This document shows positions 1 to 8,597 of a stretch of 64,000 bases of DNA, piece by piece (positions within the stretch are counted from its first letter, which is position 1; every line of letters starts with the position of its first letter). The translations under genes and the position numbers were made by a program. Location: contig CAWAYQ010000016.1 of assembly GCA_963786225.1 (NCBI GenBank), positions 395,776-459,775 on the forward strand, given 5' to 3'. The DNA comes from Flaviflagellibacter sp963786225. Its GTDB lineage: Bacteria > Pseudomonadota > Alphaproteobacteria > Rhizobiales > Methylopilaceae. The notes under the pieces were generated by a model that saw nothing but the letters and a program-made list of their open reading frames with translations, searched no databases and was not told the DNA's origin.

Positions 1-175
1 CGTAAGGCCGCTCGCCCGAGCATTGAGCCTTATCCGCACGCGAACCCTGGGCCGCGCAATAGCTCGGCGACCAGGACAGGGTCAGGACATAAAAATCGAA
101 ATCGCCGGGCCGGTTCTGCGCGCATGCGCCGCCGCAAAGCCCGACGAACGCGGCAACGAAAAAGGCAAACCTCAA
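1..175 (-). CDS. Ribonuclease T2 family protein, N-terminal part only
   Basis: The gene enters the window on the minus strand and runs off its left end, so only about 58 codons are visible. After a hydrophobic signal-like segment (LRFAFFVAAFVGLCGG) comes FDFYVLTLSWSPSYC, the characteristic N-terminal strand of RNase T2 enzymes, then a second cysteine before ERPY. The catalytic histidine motifs (HGLWP and its partner) would lie outside the window and cannot be checked. T2 enzymes are secreted or periplasmic endoribonucleases without base specificity. I chose TTG at 175 because its TTGA overlaps the TGA stop of the upstream gene by four bases, which implies translational coupling; no ATG or GTG lies in frame nearby. 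Confidence 0.8.
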   Translation of the reverse strand, partial: MRFAFFVAAFVGLCGGACAQNRPGDFDFYVLTLSWSPSYCAAQGSRADKAQCSGERPY

Positions 176-615
176 GGGCGGGCCATCCTGCAGTCTGGCG
201 CGAAGGCCAGATTGCGGTCGAGACCGGTCACGCACCAGTCGACACCATCGAAGATGCCGAGCGTGCCTGTGTCCTTGCCGACCGAATAGTAGACCGTGCG
301 CTTCCGTCCGTCGGATACCATGACCCGCGCCTGGCAGAAGCGGCGGGGGATGAATTCCGGCCCCCAGGGCCTCAGACCGATCTCAGTCGGCGTCTCGAAG
401 GACTGCAGCTGGAGATCGGAGTTCCAGTACTCGCTCTCCTTTTGGCGGAACGCCCACGAAATCTTTCCGAAAACGTCCGGACTGTTGCAGGACGGCAGGT
501 GGACATCGTCCAACACGACGACACCGCGGGCCGCGCGAGAATAGGGGGCGTCCGCGGAGAAGGCCGGCCCGGAAACCAATGCCGCCAGAAGGATGAATGC
601 ACTGCGCGTCATCAT
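172..615 (-). CDS. Hypothetical secreted protein
   Basis: This encodes 147 residues with a clear N-terminal signal peptide (MMTRSAFILLAALVSGPAFSA) and a mature part with four cysteines, which suggests a periplasmic, possibly disulfide-bonded protein. I recognise no family. The C-terminal half has the sequence YYSVGKDTGTLGIFDGVDWC. The gene overlaps the RNase T2 start by four bases, so the two are probably co-transcribed and co-translated. A G-rich ribosome site lies about eight bases before the ATG at 615. A function linked to RNase T2 is only a guess from the coupling. Confidence 0.6.
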   Translation of the reverse strand: MMTRSAFILLAALVSGPAFSADAPYSRAARGVVVLDDVHLPSCNSPDVFGKISWAFRQKESEYWNSDLQLQSFETPTEIGLRPWGPEFIPRRFCQARVMVSDGRKRTVYYSVGKDTGTLGIFDGVDWCVTGLDRNLAFAPDCRMARP

Positions 616-738
616 TTCGGTACCCCCATGGGTTGATTGCGAACGATGGGGCGGGGGACAATCCCGGTCAAGCGTTGGACGCCGGGTCCATGCGCGTTAT
701 GCCCGGTGCTGATCCATCCGCCACAGTCAGGAGCGGGC

Positions 739-1977
739 ATGCAGGTCTTCGATACCGCGCGGGATGCGGCTCTGGCGCTCCGGCCCGACCGGCCGGTCTA
801 TGGCTTCCGGCCCGGCGTTCTCACCCAGGATGCACGCGAGTTCATGTCGTCCTTCCGCGGCACGACGGCCTATGCGGTCAAGACCAATGACGAGCCGCTG
901 ATCCTGAAGACCTTGGTCGAGACCGGCGTGAAGGCCTTTGATGTCGCCAGCCCGGCGGAATTCGCGGCCGCGCGCGAGGCGGACCCCGACGCGGCGCAGT
1001 TCTACATGCATCCGGTCAAGGCGCAGTCCGATATCCGCCTGGCGCTCGAAACCTACGGCATCAGGAGCCTCGCCCTCGACCACGAGGACGAGGTCGCGAA
1101 AATCCTGCGCATCGTCCGCGCTCTCGATCTCGACCCGGCCGACATCACTCTGTTCGTCCGCCTCGCAACCAAGGGCCACGCCGCCTACGAGCTGTCGAAG
1201 AAGTTCGGCGCCGGGCCGAGCCATGCGGTCGAGCTTGTGGAACGCATCGAACGCGTCGGCTTCAAGCCGGGCCTCACCTTCCATGTCGGCAGCCAGGTCG
1301 AGGACCTCGACACATACGAGCGTGCGCTCGCGACCGCCGCCTGGGTGCGCAGCCGCGCCGGCGCGGAGATCGCCGCGCTTGATATCGGCGGCGGTTTCCC
1401 GGCGCGATACGGTGTCGATCCCAAGCGCAAGGCGCCGCCGCCCATGCCGCCCCTCGGCACGCTCCTCGGCCAAATTCACAACGAGATCGACGAATGGGGC
1501 CTCGCCGATCTTCCGCTCATCGCCGAGCCCGGCCGCGTCATCGTCGCCCGCTCGCTCTCGGTGATCGTCCGTGTGCTGCTGAAGAAAGGACAGCGCGTCT
1601 ACATCAATGACGGCATCTGGTCGTCGCTGTCGGATGCCTGGACCGGCAAGATTACCTTGCCCGCGCGGCTGATCCCCGACCCCGCCCGCCGCGCGAAGCG
1701 CGGCAAGTCGGAAAAACTCGTCCCGTTCCGCGTCTGCGGCGCGACCTGCGATTCGGTGGACATTCTTTCGCGTCCGTTCTGGCTGCCTGAAAACGTCGAC
1801 ACCGGCGACTGGATCGAGATCGGCCATATCGGTGCGTACTCGCTGTCGCTGCGGACGCGGTTCAACGGCTTTTATCCAGATACCTTCGTCGAGATCGCAA
1901 CGCCGTTCGAGGAGGACGAGAGCGGCAAGCACGGCTTCGCCAATGTCGAGCCGCGCGGTGGAATGGCCGCGGAGTAG
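739..1977 (+). CDS. Fold-III PLP-dependent decarboxylase, ornithine/lysine type
   Basis: At 412 residues this has the length of group IV (alanine-racemase fold) decarboxylases, which act on ornithine, lysine, arginine or diaminopimelate. The PLP-binding lysine is in TAYAVKTN (Lys48 from my start). The phosphate-binding loop is LDIGGGFP, and the C-terminal active-site cysteine/aspartate motif is GATCDSVD, which matches ornithine decarboxylases better than diaminopimelate decarboxylase. The likely product is a polyamine (putrescine or cadaverine); sequence alone does not fix the substrate. I prefer ATG 739 because AGGAG sits five bases upstream; the frame is open further upstream, but that part reads as non-coding. 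It is monocistronic and convergent with the next gene. Confidence 0.85.
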   Translation: MQVFDTARDAALALRPDRPVYGFRPGVLTQDAREFMSSFRGTTAYAVKTNDEPLILKTLVETGVKAFDVASPAEFAAAREADPDAAQFYMHPVKAQSDIRLALETYGIRSLALDHEDEVAKILRIVRALDLDPADITLFVRLATKGHAAYELSKKFGAGPSHAVELVERIERVGFKPGLTFHVGSQVEDLDTYERALATAAWVRSRAGAEIAALDIGGGFPARYGVDPKRKAPPPMPPLGTLLGQIHNEIDEWGLADLPLIAEPGRVIVARSLSVIVRVLLKKGQRVYINDGIWSSLSDAWTGKITLPARLIPDPARRAKRGKSEKLVPFRVCGATCDSVDILSRPFWLPENVDTGDWIEIGHIGAYSLSLRTRFNGFYPDTFVEIATPFEEDESGKHGFANVEPRGGMAAE

Positions 1978-1986
1978 GGCGGCCGT

Positions 1987-3150
1987 TCAGGCGAGAAACG
2001 GACTCTCGGTCTCTTCCGCGCGACGGCGCACCTTCATGGCCTGGCCCTGCCAGACGACCTTCACGCCGAACCACGCCGCTGTCCATACGACAGGAATCAG
2101 GGCATCGCGCGTCAGCAGCGCGAAGGGCATCCACCACGATGTCTGCCAGCCTTTCGCTGCGCCCAGCATGGACTCCGCCGCATAGGTGACAGCGAGAATA
2201 CCCATGCCGGCCAGTATGGACGCCGCCGGATTCAACCCGACCGCAGCGAGCCCGAAGCCGACACCGAGAGCCGGCACGAGCGCGCTGCTGAGAATTTCGG
2301 GCGCAAAATACAGCGCAAACGTCACGCGCCTGAGGCGGGCCCAGCGAATCTGCCGAGACCAGATCTCAGCGAGGCTGCGCCGGCCAAGCGGCTGTACGAA
2401 CGGCTGGTCCACGAGATGAACGTGACGCCCGATGCCGCGCACCACTTTGGTCGCGGCGGCATCTTCGGCGATCTCGCGCGCGAGCGCGCCTATACCGCCT
2501 TCGGCGTTCAGCATGGGCCGCCGCCACAGCATGCTCTTGCCCTGCGCAAAGCCGAGTCCGCTCGCTTCCGCGGCATACTGCCAGCGCGCCTGCAGCGTGT
2601 TCAGAAACGCGCACTCCACCAGCGCCCAGAAGCCCGTCGCCCGTCCGCCGATCGGCGGGGAGCAGACGAGGCCGCTCGTCTGCCGCCAGCCGGAGAGAAG
2701 GTGCTGGATGTAATCGCGCGGCATCAGCACGTTCGAATCCGCAAGCACGACCCAATCGTGCCGCGCGGCGTTCCAGCCTTTGGCGCAATTGTTGAGCTTG
2801 GGATTGTCGCTGATGCGGTCGTCGCCGATCAGAAGGCGTGCCGGAATGCCCGGACTTTCGCCGATTCTGCGCTGGATCAACGGAACGATCGGATCATCGG
2901 CATCGGCGACGCAGAAGATGAGTTCATACGCCGGATAATCCAGCGCATAGGCCGCGTTCAGGGTCTCGATGGAAAACGCTTCGATGCCCCGGCAGGGAAT
3001 GACGACACTGACGGGGTCGGGATGCGGCTGCAAAGCGGTCACCCGCCGCCGTCGCACCCGGAAGGCCGCGACGGCGATGCTGCACAGGTTGAGAGCGGCG
3101 ACCGCCTTGAAAAAGATCAGGACGATCTCGCCGATGGCTGACTCGGTCAT
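1987..3150 (-). CDS. GT21-type (ceramide glucosyltransferase-like) membrane glycosyltransferase
   Basis: This encodes 387 residues. The order is an N-terminal membrane anchor (IVLIFFKAVAALNLCSIAVA), a GT-A nucleotide-sugar domain beginning SVVIPCRG, the acidic motif VLADSNVLM, a catalytic-acid region AREIAEDAAATK, the processive-type motif QIRWARLRR, and two or three C-terminal membrane segments. This layout fits GT21 ceramide glucosyltransferases and their bacterial relatives such as HpnI of hopanoid synthesis; no hpn neighbours are present, so I do not use that name. It probably glycosylates a lipid at the inner membrane. The frame is open up to 3237, but that stretch is His-rich and unlike the family, so I start at ATG 3150; no strong ribosome site is visible there. 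Confidence 0.78.
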   Translation of the reverse strand: MTESAIGEIVLIFFKAVAALNLCSIAVAAFRVRRRRVTALQPHPDPVSVVIPCRGIEAFSIETLNAAYALDYPAYELIFCVADADDPIVPLIQRRIGESPGIPARLLIGDDRISDNPKLNNCAKGWNAARHDWVVLADSNVLMPRDYIQHLLSGWRQTSGLVCSPPIGGRATGFWALVECAFLNTLQARWQYAAEASGLGFAQGKSMLWRRPMLNAEGGIGALAREIAEDAAATKVVRGIGRHVHLVDQPFVQPLGRRSLAEIWSRQIRWARLRRVTFALYFAPEILSSALVPALGVGFGLAAVGLNPAASILAGMGILAVTYAAESMLGAAKGWQTSWWMPFALLTRDALIPVVWTAAWFGVKVVWQGQAMKVRRRAEETESPFLA

Positions 3151-3306
3151 GGCCGGCCGGGCACTGCAAGCATCATATCGCACCTTCACCGAGTGATGAT
3201 GATGATTTGATGACAAGCCGCCAACGGGTGCATTCACGAAGGCGACATTCGCATTAAAGCGAGATCAGGCCGTCCGTACAACTCCGGGAGTAACGGGGCC
3301 GAAATC

Positions 3307-3660
3307 CTATGGCAGCCGGATCACGTAAGCCTTCCGCGTCGTCTCCAGAACCTCCCACGTCCCGGTGAAGCCCGGCCGCAGGACAAGTGAATCTCCGGCC
3401 TTCAGCGTCACGGCTTTTCCGCCGTCCTCGGTCACGACCGAGACGCCGCTTTCGACCCGGAAGAACTCCCACTCGTCATAGACGACGCGCCATTTCCCCG
3501 GCGTGGCTTCCCAGATTCCGGCGAACAGTTTGCCGTCGGGCGATTCCTCGATGTTCCACGTCCGCGTGCGTGGAGTCCCGGACAGGATGCGGTCATCCGG
3601 GGGAGATCCGTCTTCCGGAGTAATACTACCAAGGTCGAATGCCAAAATGTTTGTGGCCAT
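3307..3660 (-). CDS. Cupin domain protein (Cupin_3 / DUF861 type)
   Basis: This encodes 117 residues that form one small beta-barrel. GTPRTRTWNIEESPDGKLFAG, broken by positions 29-48, opens the domain, followed by VVYDEWEFFRVESGVSVV and the late motif LKAGDSLVLRPGFTGTWEV, which is typical of Cupin_3 proteins of the ureidoglycolate-hydrolase-like or ethanolamine-cupin type. Metal-binding histidines of classical cupins are not evident, so a ligand-binding rather than enzymatic role is possible. The long upstream open frame (to 3939) is not coding, because it runs antisense through the RlpA gene. ATG 3660 is preceded by AGGAA. The gene is divergent from the rlpA-like gene and shares a 157-bp control region with it. 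Confidence 0.7.
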   Translation of the reverse strand: MATNILAFDLGSITPEDGSPPDDRILSGTPRTRTWNIEESPDGKLFAGIWEATPGKWRVVYDEWEFFRVESGVSVVTEDGGKAVTLKAGDSLVLRPGFTGTWEVLETTRKAYVIRLP

Positions 3661-3675
3661 TAACACATTCCTAAC

Positions 3676-3681
3676 TATAAT
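3676..3681 (+). promoter_or_regulatory. Candidate -10 box for the rlpA-like gene
   Basis: A perfect TATAAT lies in the AT-rich part of the divergent intergenic region, about 137 bases before the rlpA-like start. No good -35 hexamer is visible at the right spacing, so this is weak. Confidence 0.25.
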
Positions 3682-3817
3682 ATTCTTTCCGATGGGCCCC
3701 ATGTCTAGCCTGGGCCAGCGTATTAATACTGCTCCGAAATACCCGGAAGCTGCCCCATTTCTGCCCCATGCGCCCGGCACTTCACCCTCAGGTGTTGAGA
3801 AGTGGAAGGGGACAATA

Positions 3818-4177
3818 ATGCATTTCATGAAACTTGCCGCGGCAGGGGCCGCGGTGTTTGTCATGGGCTTCGCCGCTCTGCCGGCGCAGGCCAAGGGCTT
3901 TTCGGGCAAGGCGTCGTGGTACCAGATGGGCAAGCGCACCGCTTCGGGCGCGGCCTATAAGCCGGACGGCCTCAGCGCGGCTCACCGCACGCTGCCGTTC
4001 GGCACGCGCCTGAAGGTCACGAACACGCGTAACGGCAAGTCCGTCCATGTCGTGGTCAACGATCGCGGCCCGTTCATAGGCGGGCGCGTGCTCGACGTTT
4101 CGCGCGGCGCAGCCCGTCAGCTGGGCATGATTTCGAGCGGCACGGCCCGCGTCGAGGTTCAGGTCGCGACGAACTGA
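3818..4177 (+). CDS. Short RlpA-like (DPBB) septal/cell-wall protein
   Basis: This encodes 119 residues: a signal peptide (MKLAAAGAAVFVMGFAALPAQA) followed directly by a double-psi beta-barrel. The hallmark sequences are GKASWYQMGKRTASGAAY, AAHRTLPFGTRLKVTN, VVVNDRGPF and LDVSRGAARQLGM. RlpA proteins are septal or outer-membrane lytic transglycosylases that cleave denuded glycan strands. This one lacks the C-terminal SPOR domain of classical RlpA, so it may not locate to the septum in the same way. The catalytic aspartate of NDRGPF is present. The start at 3818 has GGAAGGGG six bases upstream; a second ATG is at 3827. Confidence 0.85.
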   Translation: MHFMKLAAAGAAVFVMGFAALPAQAKGFSGKASWYQMGKRTASGAAYKPDGLSAAHRTLPFGTRLKVTNTRNGKSVHVVVNDRGPFIGGRVLDVSRGAARQLGMISSGTARVEVQVATN

Positions 4178-4268
4178 TATGTGCGGGGCGGGGACACTCC
4201 CGCCCTGCCGCTTTTCGGGGAACCCCATCCACGGCGCAAGGGTTGATCGGGAAAGGGAGACCCGATCC

Positions 4269-4448
4269 ATGAGCAAAGCCTCGCCGAACTCGCCGGCCAA
4301 CCAGAACTCCAAGGCCGGCTCCGCCAAGCAGCAAGCTGCCCGGAAAGCGGCGAAGCAGCACGATCGCGAAAGTCCGGAAGATCGCGGACAAGCGGCCAAT
4401 ACCAGGATCAACACCACCCATCAGGGCGGCTTCCAGGGGCCCAAATAG
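4269..4448 (+). CDS. Small conserved basic protein of unknown function
   Basis: This encodes 59 residues, hydrophilic and rich in Lys, Ala, Gln and Asn, probably disordered. The pattern of AARKAAKQHDRESPEDR followed by NTRINTTHQGGFQ resembles a short family I recall from many alphaproteobacteria (tail NTTHQG-type), whose role is unknown. The start at ATG 4269 has AAGGGAG upstream. It lies between rlpA-like and doxX genes on the same strand and could be co-transcribed with either. Confidence 0.6.
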   Translation: MSKASPNSPANQNSKAGSAKQQAARKAAKQHDRESPEDRGQAANTRINTTHQGGFQGPK

Positions 4449-4512
4449 CCGCTGGTGCGACGCAGTGCTTTCGCCCATTCTCTCCCGGCAACCGCCTGGG
4501 AGGGGCCTAACT

Positions 4513-4905
4513 ATGTTGACTATTTTTGACCGCAGCAGTTCGTGGCAAAGCGAAGCCCGCGGTGTGCTGCGTATCGTGACAGGCCTGCTGCTTCTGCAGC
4601 ACGGCGCTCAGAAGCTGTTCGCGTTCCCCGATGCATCCAAGCCGACCGTCGAACTGGCATCCCTGATGGGCGCCGCCGGCATCATCGAGTTCGTCGGTGC
4701 CATTTTGTTCATCCTCGGTCTCTTCACGCGGCCGGTGGCGTTCATCCTCGCGGGCTTCACCGCGGTCGCCTATTGGATGGTCCACGCGCCGCGGGGGCCG
4801 TTCCCGATTCTGAACATGGGCGAACTGGCCGCCCTCTACTGCTTCGTCTTCCTGTATTTCGTCGCGGCCGGCGCCGGCGCGTGGAGCGTCGACGCCAAGC
4901 GTTGA
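4513..4905 (+). CDS. DoxX family membrane protein
   Basis: This encodes 130 residues with four hydrophobic helices. DoxX hallmarks are visible: VLRIVTGLLLLQHGAQKLF in helix 1, then GIIEFVGAILFILGLFTRP and AFILAGFTAVAYWM, and a last helix ending near GAWSVDAKR. DoxX relatives are small inner-membrane proteins linked to quinone or thiol-oxidant chemistry, but most have no defined role. ATG 4513 is the start that keeps the family's N-terminus; the open frame begins at 4465. It is convergent with the next gene, 11 bases apart. Confidence 0.85.
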   Translation: MLTIFDRSSSWQSEARGVLRIVTGLLLLQHGAQKLFAFPDASKPTVELASLMGAAGIIEFVGAILFILGLFTRPVAFILAGFTAVAYWMVHAPRGPFPILNMGELAALYCFVFLYFVAAGAGAWSVDAKR

Positions 4906-4916
4906 CGCTTTAAGCT

Positions 4917-5246
4917 TCAGCCGTCGCAGCTTTTCGCGAATGTCGCGCGAAGCTCGGCGGCCGAGGCGTCGGCTTGTCCCATCCTGTCCGACCGCTCGCC
5001 GCCTTCGGTGCACCGGCCGAAGACTTCGCTCGCATGTTCAAGCGTGAGGACATGCACGCGCATGGCGCTGCATTTTTCCGCAGGGGTCGATGTCTGAACG
5101 GAATCGAGTTTGCGCTGGGTGGCCTTCAGATCCACGTCGATCTGACGAAGGGCCGCCTTGCAGTGCACCGAGCCGAAGACCTGCGCGAAGGCGGGCGGGG
5201 CAAAAAGAACGACGCAGGCGAAAAGAAGCGCGGTGCGCATGAACAT
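4917..5246 (-). CDS. Hypothetical secreted protein with four cysteines
   Basis: This encodes 109 residues with a signal peptide (MFMRTALLFACVVLFAPPAFA). The mature part has three cysteines spread over an alpha-helical, charged sequence (VHCKAALRQIDVDLKATQRK, later FGRC and KSCDG). I know no family. I start at ATG 5246 because GGGAG lies five bases upstream; an ATG at 5261 is also in frame. It is probably periplasmic. A 256-bp non-coding stretch follows on its left side relative to transcription of the next minus-strand gene. Confidence 0.55.
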   Translation of the reverse strand: MFMRTALLFACVVLFAPPAFAQVFGSVHCKAALRQIDVDLKATQRKLDSVQTSTPAEKCSAMRVHVLTLEHASEVFGRCTEGGERSDRMGQADASAAELRATFAKSCDG

Positions 5247-5446
5247 AAGGGCTCCCGACAAAGGTGCGCACTTATATCGCGATTTTCCGCCCGCCAGGCG
5301 CGGCTATTGACGCAGGCGAACCGGCGAGACGCCGAGCTTCCGCCTTGGTCGCTGACGTTATCCTTGGCCAGGCGGCGGTGAGGGGAGGCTGCGAGGACAG
5401 CCAAATCGCCACCGGGAGGTTCCACTGCGCGGCATAGTTCCACACA

Positions 5447-5476
5447 AAAAGCCGACCGGTTTTACCCGGCCGGCTT
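5447..5476 (-). terminator. Intrinsic terminator of the small PepSY-like gene
   Basis: On the minus strand AAAGCCGGCCGG, a short AT-rich loop and CCGGTCGGCTTT form a 12-bp stem with one mismatch, followed by TTTTTG. It sits about 27 bases after the stop of the gene at 5503-5760. Confidence 0.75.
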
Positions 5477-5502
5477 TGCGCCTTTCGGCGGGAAACTCGG
5501 TC

Positions 5503-5760
5503 CTAGTCCAAATCAATGATCACGAAGGCAGGATCCAGCGTGACGTCATGCGACCTGCCGTCCTGGTCGATCGCGTCGTCGACCTGCCACTCGTCGCCAT
5601 CCAACTCGATCCTGCCCCAGGACGAAAAGCCCTCGGAGAACAGGACATTGCCGATCATCGCGTTTTCCTCGGCGGTCGGTGCGCGGTCGGCAAGTGCAGC
5701 CGTAAGCGGGACGGCTGCGAACATGGCCGTGAACGCGGCGATACGAAGTGTCTTGGACAT
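5503..5760 (-). CDS. Small secreted PepSY-like protein
   Basis: This encodes 85 residues. A signal peptide (MSKTLRIAAFTAMFAAVPLTAALA) precedes a 60-residue acidic domain of the form EGFSSWGRIELDGDEWQVDDA followed by HDVTLDPAFVIIDLD. Short acidic domains with this WG.I..DG..W.VDDA pattern resemble PepSY-like periplasmic proteins; there is no recognised catalytic residue. TGGAGAAATC directly before ATG 5760 sets the start. It ends at a strong terminator, so it is a single-gene unit. The family call is an inference from pattern only. Confidence 0.55.
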   Translation of the reverse strand: MSKTLRIAAFTAMFAAVPLTAALADRAPTAEENAMIGNVLFSEGFSSWGRIELDGDEWQVDDAIDQDGRSHDVTLDPAFVIIDLD

Positions 5761-5855
5761 GATTTCTCCAGTGCTGCTTGAGGATAGCAAGGCATAGGAG
5801 AATTTAGGGCGGAATGGAGTGACGGGAAGCCGTAACGCGTCGAACTCTCCCCCAA

Positions 5856-8540
5856 TCAGCGGCGTTTGCCGCCCCCCCGCCCGCCGCTGGAACGTCCACC
5901 CTGTGTGATGCGCCGCACCTCGACCTCTTCGTCGTGCGCTTCCGATGCCAGTCCCTCAACCAGCGAACGCGGCGCCGCGAGCGGCAGATCGCGATTGTGC
6001 GGTCCCATTTCCTTCAGCGTCGGCTTGTGCACGCGCGAGCGCGAACGTGTTTCGCCGAATTTTCCGGCACCGTCCTCGACGTCGGACTGGCGGACCAGCG
6101 CATCGTCCGCAATGAGCAGCTCGGTCTCACGCAGCCGCTTGAGTTCATCACGCAGTCGCGCGGCTTCCTCGAATTCGAGATTGGCCGCAGCTTCACGCAT
6201 GCGCTTTTCGAGATCGGCGAGCGTCGTCTGGAAATTGTGGCCGATAAGCGCCCCGTCCTGGACGAGGCCGGTATCGACCCGCACATGGTCGCGCTCATAC
6301 ACGCTGTCGAGGATGTCGGCGATGCGCGCCTTCACGCTCTGGGGCGTGATGCCGTGTTCGGTATTGTAGGCGATCTGCTTTTCGCGCCGCCGCCCAGTTT
6401 CGGCCATCGCGCGCTCCATCGAGCCCGTCACATGGTCGGCATAAAGGATAACCTTGCCGTCGACGTTGCGCGCCGCGCGGCCGATCGTCTGCACGAGAGA
6501 GGTTTCGGAGCGCAGGAAGCCTTCCTTGTCGGCATCGAGGATCGCGACCAGTGCGCATTCCGGAATGTCGAGGCCCTCGCGCAGAAGGTTGATGCCGACC
6601 AGGACGTCGAATGCGCCGAGCCTGAGATCGCGGATGATCTCGATGCGTTCGATCGTATCGATATCGGAATGCATGTAGCGCACGCGAACCCCTGCCTCAT
6701 GCAGATATTCGGTGAGGTCCTCGGCCATCCTTTTGGTCAGCACGGTGACGAGCGTGCGGTACCCGTTTTTGGCGGTTTCGCGGATCTCGCCGAGCACGTC
6801 GTCGACCTGACTTCGGGCCGGGCGCACTTCGACCGGCGGATCGATCAGGCCGGTCGGGCGAATGACCTGTTCGGCGAACACGCCGCCTGTCTGTTCCATC
6901 TCCCATTTGCCGGGCGTCGCCGAGACATGGATCGTCTGCGGCCGCATCGCCTCCCATTCCTCGAACCGCATCGGACGGTTGTCCATGCAGCTCGGAAGAC
7001 GGAAGCCGTATTCGGCAAGCGTCGCCTTGCGGCGGAAGTCGCCGCGATACATGGCGCCGATCTGCGGGATCGTGACATGGCTCTCGTCGGTGAAGACGAG
7101 GGCATTGTCGGGGAGGTATTCGAACAGAGTCGGCGGCGGCTCGCCGGGCTTCCTGCCCGTCAGCCAGCGCGAATAATTTTCGATGCCGGCGCACGAACCC
7201 GTCGCCTCCATCATTTCGAGATCGAACATCGTGCGCTGTTCGAGCCGCTGCGCTTCCAGCAGCCGGCCCATTTTGTTGAGCTCGTCGAGGCGCATGCGCA
7301 GCTCTTCGCGAATGCCCTTGATGGATTGCAGCAGGGTCGGGCGCGGCGTCACATAATGCGAGTTGGCGTAGATCTTGATGAAGGCGAGGTCGTTCGTCTT
7401 GCGCCCGGTCAGCGGGTCGAATTCCTGAATGCTTTCGATCTCGTCGCCGAACAGGCCGATGCGCCAGGCGCGGTCTTCATAGTGCGCCGGAAAAATCTCG
7501 ATCGTGTCGCCGCGCACGCGGAACGTGCCGCGCGTGAAGTTCATGTCGGAGCGCTTGTATTGGGTCGCCACCAGATCGTTGACAAGCTGGCGCTGATTTA
7601 TACGCTCGCCCACCTTCAGGCCGAACGTCATCGCGGTATAGGTCTCGACCGAGCCGATGCCGTAGATGCACGACACGGACGCCACGATGATCACATCGTC
7701 ACGCTCCAGCAGCGCGCGCGTCGCCGAATGCCGCATCCGGTCGATCTGTTCGTTGATCGACGAATCCTTTTCAATATAGGTGTCGGTGCGTGGTACATAC
7801 GCTTCCGGCTGATAATAATCGTAGTACGAAACGAAATACTCGACCGAGTTCTCCGGGAAGAAGCTCTTGAACTCGCCGTAGAGCTGGGCGGCAAGCGTCT
7901 TGTTCGGCGCGAGGATGAGGGCAGGGCGCTGCGTTGCCTCGATCACCTTGGCCATGGTGAAGGTCTTGCCCGAGCCGGTCACGCCGAGCAGAACCTGATC
8001 GCGTTCCGCGGTCTTCACGCCGCCGACGAGTTCCTCGATCGCCGTGGGCTGATCGCCCGCGGGCTCGAACTCCGAGGCCAACTGCAATCTCTTTCCGCCT
8101 TCCCATTTCTCCGGGCGGGCAGGGCGGTGCGGCGTCCACACTTTGCCCTGCAGCTCCGGACGGCCGTGCTGGATCAGATCTTCAAGTGCCGCGACGGTGG
8201 CCGAAACCCCGCCCACGCCGCCGTCCGACAGAGCGGGTTTGGCAAACGGGCTCGGATAGGATGAGGAGACATCGGCGCTGCTTGGAGCATCCGTCTCCTT
8301 CGCGGCATCCCAGCGGCGGTCGCGCGGCGCCGTGTCGGGCGTCGCGTTGCGGCGGGTGCGGGTGCTCACTTTTTTCGGCGCGCGCGCCTGCGCGTCCTCG
8401 GCCGCCTTCGGCCCGCGGCCGAGTGCGTCGAGCAGAGCAGGATCACCGATCAGACCGGAAAAGTCCGCCGGCTCGCTGGCGTCGTAGGAGGCCTGCGGCC
8501 GTTCATTCAGGCCATCAGGATGTCTTGGTTTGCGAGGCAT
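5856..8540 (-). CDS. uvrB: UvrABC excinuclease subunit B with long N-terminal extension
   Basis: This encodes 894 residues against about 670 for the classical protein. UvrB is the damage-verifying helicase-like subunit of nucleotide excision repair; it takes damaged DNA from UvrA and recruits UvrC. Residues 1-145 or so form an extra low-complexity N-terminal extension before the normal opening LASEFEPAGDQPTAI. The Walker A motif GVTGSGKTFT is near residue 193, the damage-probing beta-hairpin YYDYYQPEAYVPRTDTY near 247, then helicase motifs such as LLREGLDIPE and QTIGRAARNVDGK. A UVR domain for UvrC contact (residues about 770-803, LEFEEAARLRDELKRLRE) and a Gly/Arg-rich tail close it. It is a single gene with no obvious SOS box. 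Confidence 0.97.
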   Translation of the reverse strand: MPRKPRHPDGLNERPQASYDASEPADFSGLIGDPALLDALGRGPKAAEDAQARAPKKVSTRTRRNATPDTAPRDRRWDAAKETDAPSSADVSSSYPSPFAKPALSDGGVGGVSATVAALEDLIQHGRPELQGKVWTPHRPARPEKWEGGKRLQLASEFEPAGDQPTAIEELVGGVKTAERDQVLLGVTGSGKTFTMAKVIEATQRPALILAPNKTLAAQLYGEFKSFFPENSVEYFVSYYDYYQPEAYVPRTDTYIEKDSSINEQIDRMRHSATRALLERDDVIIVASVSCIYGIGSVETYTAMTFGLKVGERINQRQLVNDLVATQYKRSDMNFTRGTFRVRGDTIEIFPAHYEDRAWRIGLFGDEIESIQEFDPLTGRKTNDLAFIKIYANSHYVTPRPTLLQSIKGIREELRMRLDELNKMGRLLEAQRLEQRTMFDLEMMEATGSCAGIENYSRWLTGRKPGEPPPTLFEYLPDNALVFTDESHVTIPQIGAMYRGDFRRKATLAEYGFRLPSCMDNRPMRFEEWEAMRPQTIHVSATPGKWEMEQTGGVFAEQVIRPTGLIDPPVEVRPARSQVDDVLGEIRETAKNGYRTLVTVLTKRMAEDLTEYLHEAGVRVRYMHSDIDTIERIEIIRDLRLGAFDVLVGINLLREGLDIPECALVAILDADKEGFLRSETSLVQTIGRAARNVDGKVILYADHVTGSMERAMAETGRRREKQIAYNTEHGITPQSVKARIADILDSVYERDHVRVDTGLVQDGALIGHNFQTTLADLEKRMREAAANLEFEEAARLRDELKRLRETELLIADDALVRQSDVEDGAGKFGETRSRSRVHKPTLKEMGPHNRDLPLAAPRSLVEGLASEAHDEEVEVRRITQGGRSSGGRGGGKRR

Positions 8541-8597
8541 GTGCGGAATATGGTCGTGTTCGCGGCGGAATCAAATCGTCAGTCTCGGGAGCCAGCT

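Noticed and set aside
5934..8264. 776-codon plus-strand frame opposite uvrB
   Set aside because: It is antisense to UvrB motifs; its composition is typical of shadow frames.
8541..8597. Possible SOS (LexA) box before uvrB
   Set aside because: GAACACGACCATATTC has one GAAC half but not the GAAC-N7-GAAC or GTTC-N7-GTTC repeat expected in alphaproteobacteria.
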